DNA from: an uncultured archaeon
GTDB lineage: Archaea; Thermoproteota; Nitrososphaeria; Nitrososphaerales; CALBXV01
Reading direction: 5' to 3'
NCBI GenBank assembly: GCA_937890045.1
Contig: CALBXV010000160.1
Coordinates: 1 to 18,295, forward strand
DNA: 18,295 bases
Both the position numbers and the translations under genes were made by a program. Below the pieces are notes generated by a model. The model did not search any database and was not told the origin of the DNA. It saw only the letters and a list, made by a program, of their open reading frames with translations. The first letter of the stretch is position 1; every line of letters begins with the position of its first letter. Below, in pieces: positions 15,582-18,295 of this stretch.

Positions 15582-16886
15582 ATGCTTTTTAATCATAGTC
15601 AAACATGGACTCCTCATATAATTGAAGATATACATGCTAAAGCACAGTTAGGAAGGTATAGACTTCGAGGCTTTAGTACTAATCAAAGAGTACCACATTT
15701 TGATGATTTAGTATTTTTACCTAGTGGTTTAACACGTATACCCCTAGAAGGTTATAAAGAAACATGTGATACTACTACTATTTTAGGTAAGAAATCTGCT
15801 AAACATCCTATTAAATTAAATACACCTGTTTATATTTCTGGAATGAGTTATGGTGCTTTATCCAAAAGTGCTAAAATCGCTTTAGCTAAAGGAGCTGCTA
15901 TGGTCGGAAGTGCAAGCTGTACAGGTGATGGTGGAATGTTACCTGAAGAACGTCAATTTGCTAAAGTTATGATTTTTCAAATGAATGCTAGTAGATATGG
16001 TATTGATCCTAATGATATGGTTAATGCTGACGGAGTTGAAGTTGTAGTCGGTCAAGGTGCTAAACCTGGTACTGGTGGATTGTTAATGGGACAAAAAGTA
16101 AGTGAAATTATAGGTTTAAAACGTGATTTACCTGTAGGTATTGATCAACGGAGCGCTACTAGACATCCTGAATGGCTTGGACCTGACGATTTAGCTATTT
16201 TTATTGAATTATTACGAGAAATTACTGATTGGAAAGTCCCAATTCAAATTAAATTACCTGCTTGTAGAGTTAAAGATGATGTTAAACTAGCTGCAAAAGC
16301 AGGTGCAGATATAATTGTTATTGATGGAATGCAAGCAGGAACTGGAGCTTCTGCCGAAGTTTTATTAAATCACACTGGTATTCCTACAATGCCTGCAATA
16401 GTTCAAGCCCGTGAAGCTTTAGAAGAACTTGGTTTAAATGATAAAATATCTTTAGTTGTTTCTGGTGGTATACGTAATGGTGCTGATATGGCAAAAGCAT
16501 TAGCTTTGGGTGCTGATGCAGTAGCTATTGGACAAGCAGCTATGATCGCTTTAAATTGTAATCGAGAATTACCTGGTATAACAAACTTTGTTAAAGAAAT
16601 TGGCGCTGAAGCTGGATTCTGTAATAAATGTAATACTGGTAAATGTCCAGTTGGAATTACTACTCAAGAACCTAAATTAGAAAAAAGATTGAATATAAAT
16701 GATAGTTCTAATCAAGTAGCTAACTTTCTTAATTCTATGACTATGGAAGCAGGTATAATTGCTAGATCATTAGGTAAAAGCAATGTTCATAGTTTAGAAC
16801 CTGAAGATCTCGTCGCTTTATCAATTGAAGCATCAGCGATGGCTAAAGTTCCTTTAGCAGGTACAAATAAAATATTTGGAATTTGA
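15582..16886 (+). CDS. glxD: FMN- and Fe-S-binding glutamate synthase domain subunit (GlxD / MgsC-like)
   Basis: This 434-residue protein equals the central FMN synthase domain of GltB. It shows PVYISGMSYGALSKSA near residues 82-97, TGDGGMLPEE, QIKLPACRVKDDV, IDGMQAGTGAS and VSGGIRNGADMA, the FMN and 2-oxoglutarate binding parts of the barrel. Cys347, Cys350 and Cys355, just before CPVGI, sit where GltB holds its 3Fe-4S cluster, though spacing is C-x2-C-x4-C instead of C-x5-C-x4-C; Cys326 is a possible further ligand. It would reduce the 2-oxoglutarate imine (or N-methylimine) to glutamate (or N-methylglutamate). No NADPH-binding GltD is nearby, so the electron donor may be ferredoxin or a distant subunit. 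The stop is TGA, overlapping a possible TTG start of the next gene, which indicates tight coupling. Confidence 0.93.
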   Translation: MLFNHSQTWTPHIIEDIHAKAQLGRYRLRGFSTNQRVPHFDDLVFLPSGLTRIPLEGYKETCDTTTILGKKSAKHPIKLNTPVYISGMSYGALSKSAKIALAKGAAMVGSASCTGDGGMLPEERQFAKVMIFQMNASRYGIDPNDMVNADGVEVVVGQGAKPGTGGLLMGQKVSEIIGLKRDLPVGIDQRSATRHPEWLGPDDLAIFIELLREITDWKVPIQIKLPACRVKDDVKLAAKAGADIIVIDGMQAGTGASAEVLLNHTGIPTMPAIVQAREALEELGLNDKISLVVSGGIRNGADMAKALALGADAVAIGQAAMIALNCNRELPGITNFVKEIGAEAGFCNKCNTGKCPVGITTQEPKLEKRLNINDSSNQVANFLNSMTMEAGIIARSLGKSNVHSLEPEDLVALSIEASAMAKVPLAGTNKIFGI

Positions 16887-16891
16887 TAAAA

Positions 16892-18247
16892 ATGAATAAT
16901 TCTAACCCAAAAATTTCTGTTATTGATAAAGAACTAAAAAAGAATAATGTAAAATATATTTTCTTTCAATTTGTTGACATAAACGCAACTCTTAGAGCTA
17001 AAATATCTACTATACACCACTTTGAAGAACTTGCTACTGAAGGAGCAGGATTTGCTGGTTTTTCCGTCCCAGGTTTAGGTCAAGAACCTCATAATCCTGA
17101 TATTAAAGCAATACCAGACCTTAATTCTTTGACTGTATTACCTTGGAAAAGAGATACAGTAAGATTTGCTAGTAATTTATTTGTTGAAGGTAAATCTTGG
17201 CCTTTTTGTTCACGGACTATTTTACAGAATGTTGTTAATAAAGTTAAAAACAAAGGTTTTGTTTATAATACTGGCGTTGAACCTGAATTTTTCTTAGTTA
17301 AAAAGAATGATGATGGAACAATTGAACCCCTTGATTCACTAGATACATTAACTAAACCATGTTATGACATGAAAGGCCTCACTCGTAATCTTCCCTTCCT
17401 AGAACAACTCATAAATTATGTAGATGAGCTTGGGTGGGACACTGAAGCTACTGATCATGAAGATGCTAATGGACAATTTGAACTAAATATGGGATATTCT
17501 GACTGTATTACAACCTCTGATCGTCTAGTTTTCCACCGTTATATGGTATCTACTTTAGCCAATCAAATTGGAGCAATTGCTACTTTTATGCCTAAACCAT
17601 TTATTAATAGAACTGGGAGTGGAGCTCACTTTCATATGAGTTTAATAGATCAAAAAACTGGTAAAAATGTATTTATTGATTTAAACGACTCTAAAAAATT
17701 AGGTCTTTCAAAAACAGCTTATTATTTTATTGGTGGTCTGCTTAAACACGCACGAGCATATTGCGCATTTACAGCTCCAACTGTTAATTCATATAAACGA
17801 TTAATTTCAGGGGGATCATTATCTGGTGCAACTTGGGCGCCAGTATATGTAACTTATGGTGGAAATAATCGTACACAAATGTTACGTATTCCCGGCCCTG
17901 GTAGAATTGAAAACAGAACTATTGATTCTGCTTGTAATCCATATTTAGCCACAGCAGCTATTTTAGCAGCTGGTTTAGATGGTATTGAAAATAAAATTGA
18001 TCCAGGAGATCAAAATGATAATAATATGTATAAAATGACACCCACCGAACTTAAAAATCAGAATATTACTAGACTTCCAAATACGTTAGAAGAAGCATTA
18101 ATGGAGCTTAAACATAATAATGTACTTCGTGAGACTCTAGGAAATAAATTTATTGATTATTATATAGAATTTAAATTAAATGAATGGTATGAATATCATA
18201 ATAATGTTTCACAATGGGAAATTGACAAATATTTACATTCGCCATAG
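16892..18247 (+). CDS. glnT: GlnT/GmaS-type glutamine synthetase (possible gamma-glutamylmethylamide synthetase)
   Basis: This glutamine-synthetase-fold ligase joins ammonia, or methylamine in GmaS, to the gamma-carboxyl of glutamate using ATP. Metal and ATP/glutamate motifs are intact: EPEFF with E130 and E132, EDANGQFELN, and GSGAHFHMS with H246 and H248, then RIPGPGRIENRTIDSACNPYLA. The early stretch GAGFAGFSVPGLGQ replaces the FDGSS loop of ordinary GlnA and marks the GlnT/GmaS branch (often labelled type III), as does YDMKGLTRN. Tyr in an adenylylation loop could not be identified. I chose ATG at 16892 (451 residues, 5 bases after the glxD stop); a TTG at 16883 would overlap that stop and add three residues. 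Ammonia versus methylamine specificity cannot be settled from sequence here. Confidence 0.88.
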   Translation: MNNSNPKISVIDKELKKNNVKYIFFQFVDINATLRAKISTIHHFEELATEGAGFAGFSVPGLGQEPHNPDIKAIPDLNSLTVLPWKRDTVRFASNLFVEGKSWPFCSRTILQNVVNKVKNKGFVYNTGVEPEFFLVKKNDDGTIEPLDSLDTLTKPCYDMKGLTRNLPFLEQLINYVDELGWDTEATDHEDANGQFELNMGYSDCITTSDRLVFHRYMVSTLANQIGAIATFMPKPFINRTGSGAHFHMSLIDQKTGKNVFIDLNDSKKLGLSKTAYYFIGGLLKHARAYCAFTAPTVNSYKRLISGGSLSGATWAPVYVTYGGNNRTQMLRIPGPGRIENRTIDSACNPYLATAAILAAGLDGIENKIDPGDQNDNNMYKMTPTELKNQNITRLPNTLEEALMELKHNNVLRETLGNKFIDYYIEFKLNEWYEYHNNVSQWEIDKYLHSP

Positions 18248-18258
18248 TTTTTTCTTTC
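18248..18258 (+). terminator. T-rich terminator candidate after the glx/glnT cluster
   Basis: Immediately after the TAG stop comes six T, then CTTTC. Archaeal RNA polymerase terminates at such T-rich tracts. No hairpin is visible, and the remaining 37 bases of the window hold no gene start that I can see. Confidence 0.35.
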
Positions 18259-18295
18259 ATTAAACTAAAAAACACTTAAAACCATTAAAAAATAA

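Overview
This window is an extremely AT-rich stretch (roughly a quarter G+C by eye) of an archaeal chromosome. Domain Archaea is shown by the catalytic large subunit of the archaea-specific DNA polymerase D, a geranylgeranylglyceryl phosphate (GGGP) synthase for ether lipids, and an archaeal Elf1-type zinc protein. PolD together with the tight Elf1/GGGPS/PolD order and the archaeal ChlI-like ATPase/VWA pair makes a Nitrososphaerota (Thaumarchaeota)-related lineage my best guess. That placement is an inference from memory of such genomes, not a demonstrated result. TTG and GTG starts and few Shine-Dalgarno-like sites also fit.

Layout. Bases 1-264 hold the 5' part of a small unrecognised gene on the minus strand, running off the window. 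After a 196-base divergent gap comes an information/lipid operon on the plus strand: Elf1-like protein, GGGP synthase, PolD DP2 and an iron-dependent alcohol dehydrogenase (461-6111, gaps of 5-16 bases). A 110-base gap leads to a ChlI/MoxR-like AAA+ ATPase and a VWA protein (6222-8956). Converging on these from the minus strand is a two-gene unit: a tricorn-F1-type proline iminopeptidase followed by an AMP-forming acetyl-CoA synthetase (11800-8964). An 89-base divergent gap separates it from a plus-strand cluster, 11890-18247.

That last cluster is the most interesting part. Three separate genes carry the parts of glutamate synthase: a class II glutamine amidotransferase, the GXGXG beta-helix domain and the FMN/Fe-S synthase domain (GlxB, GlxC, GlxD, also the architecture of MgsABC). 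The last one is followed at 5 bases by a GlnT/GmaS-type (type III-like) glutamine synthetase. In bacteria this set makes either a GS/GOGAT-like module or the gamma-glutamylmethylamide / N-methylglutamate route for methylamine. Here an acetoacetyl-CoA synthetase gene is inserted between the GXGXG and FMN genes.

Taken together, 8964-18247 looks like a heterotrophic scavenging island (peptides, acetate, acetoacetate, and ammonia or methylamine nitrogen) beside a core archaeal housekeeping operon. No tRNA, rRNA, CRISPR, insertion sequence, intein or long repeat was seen.
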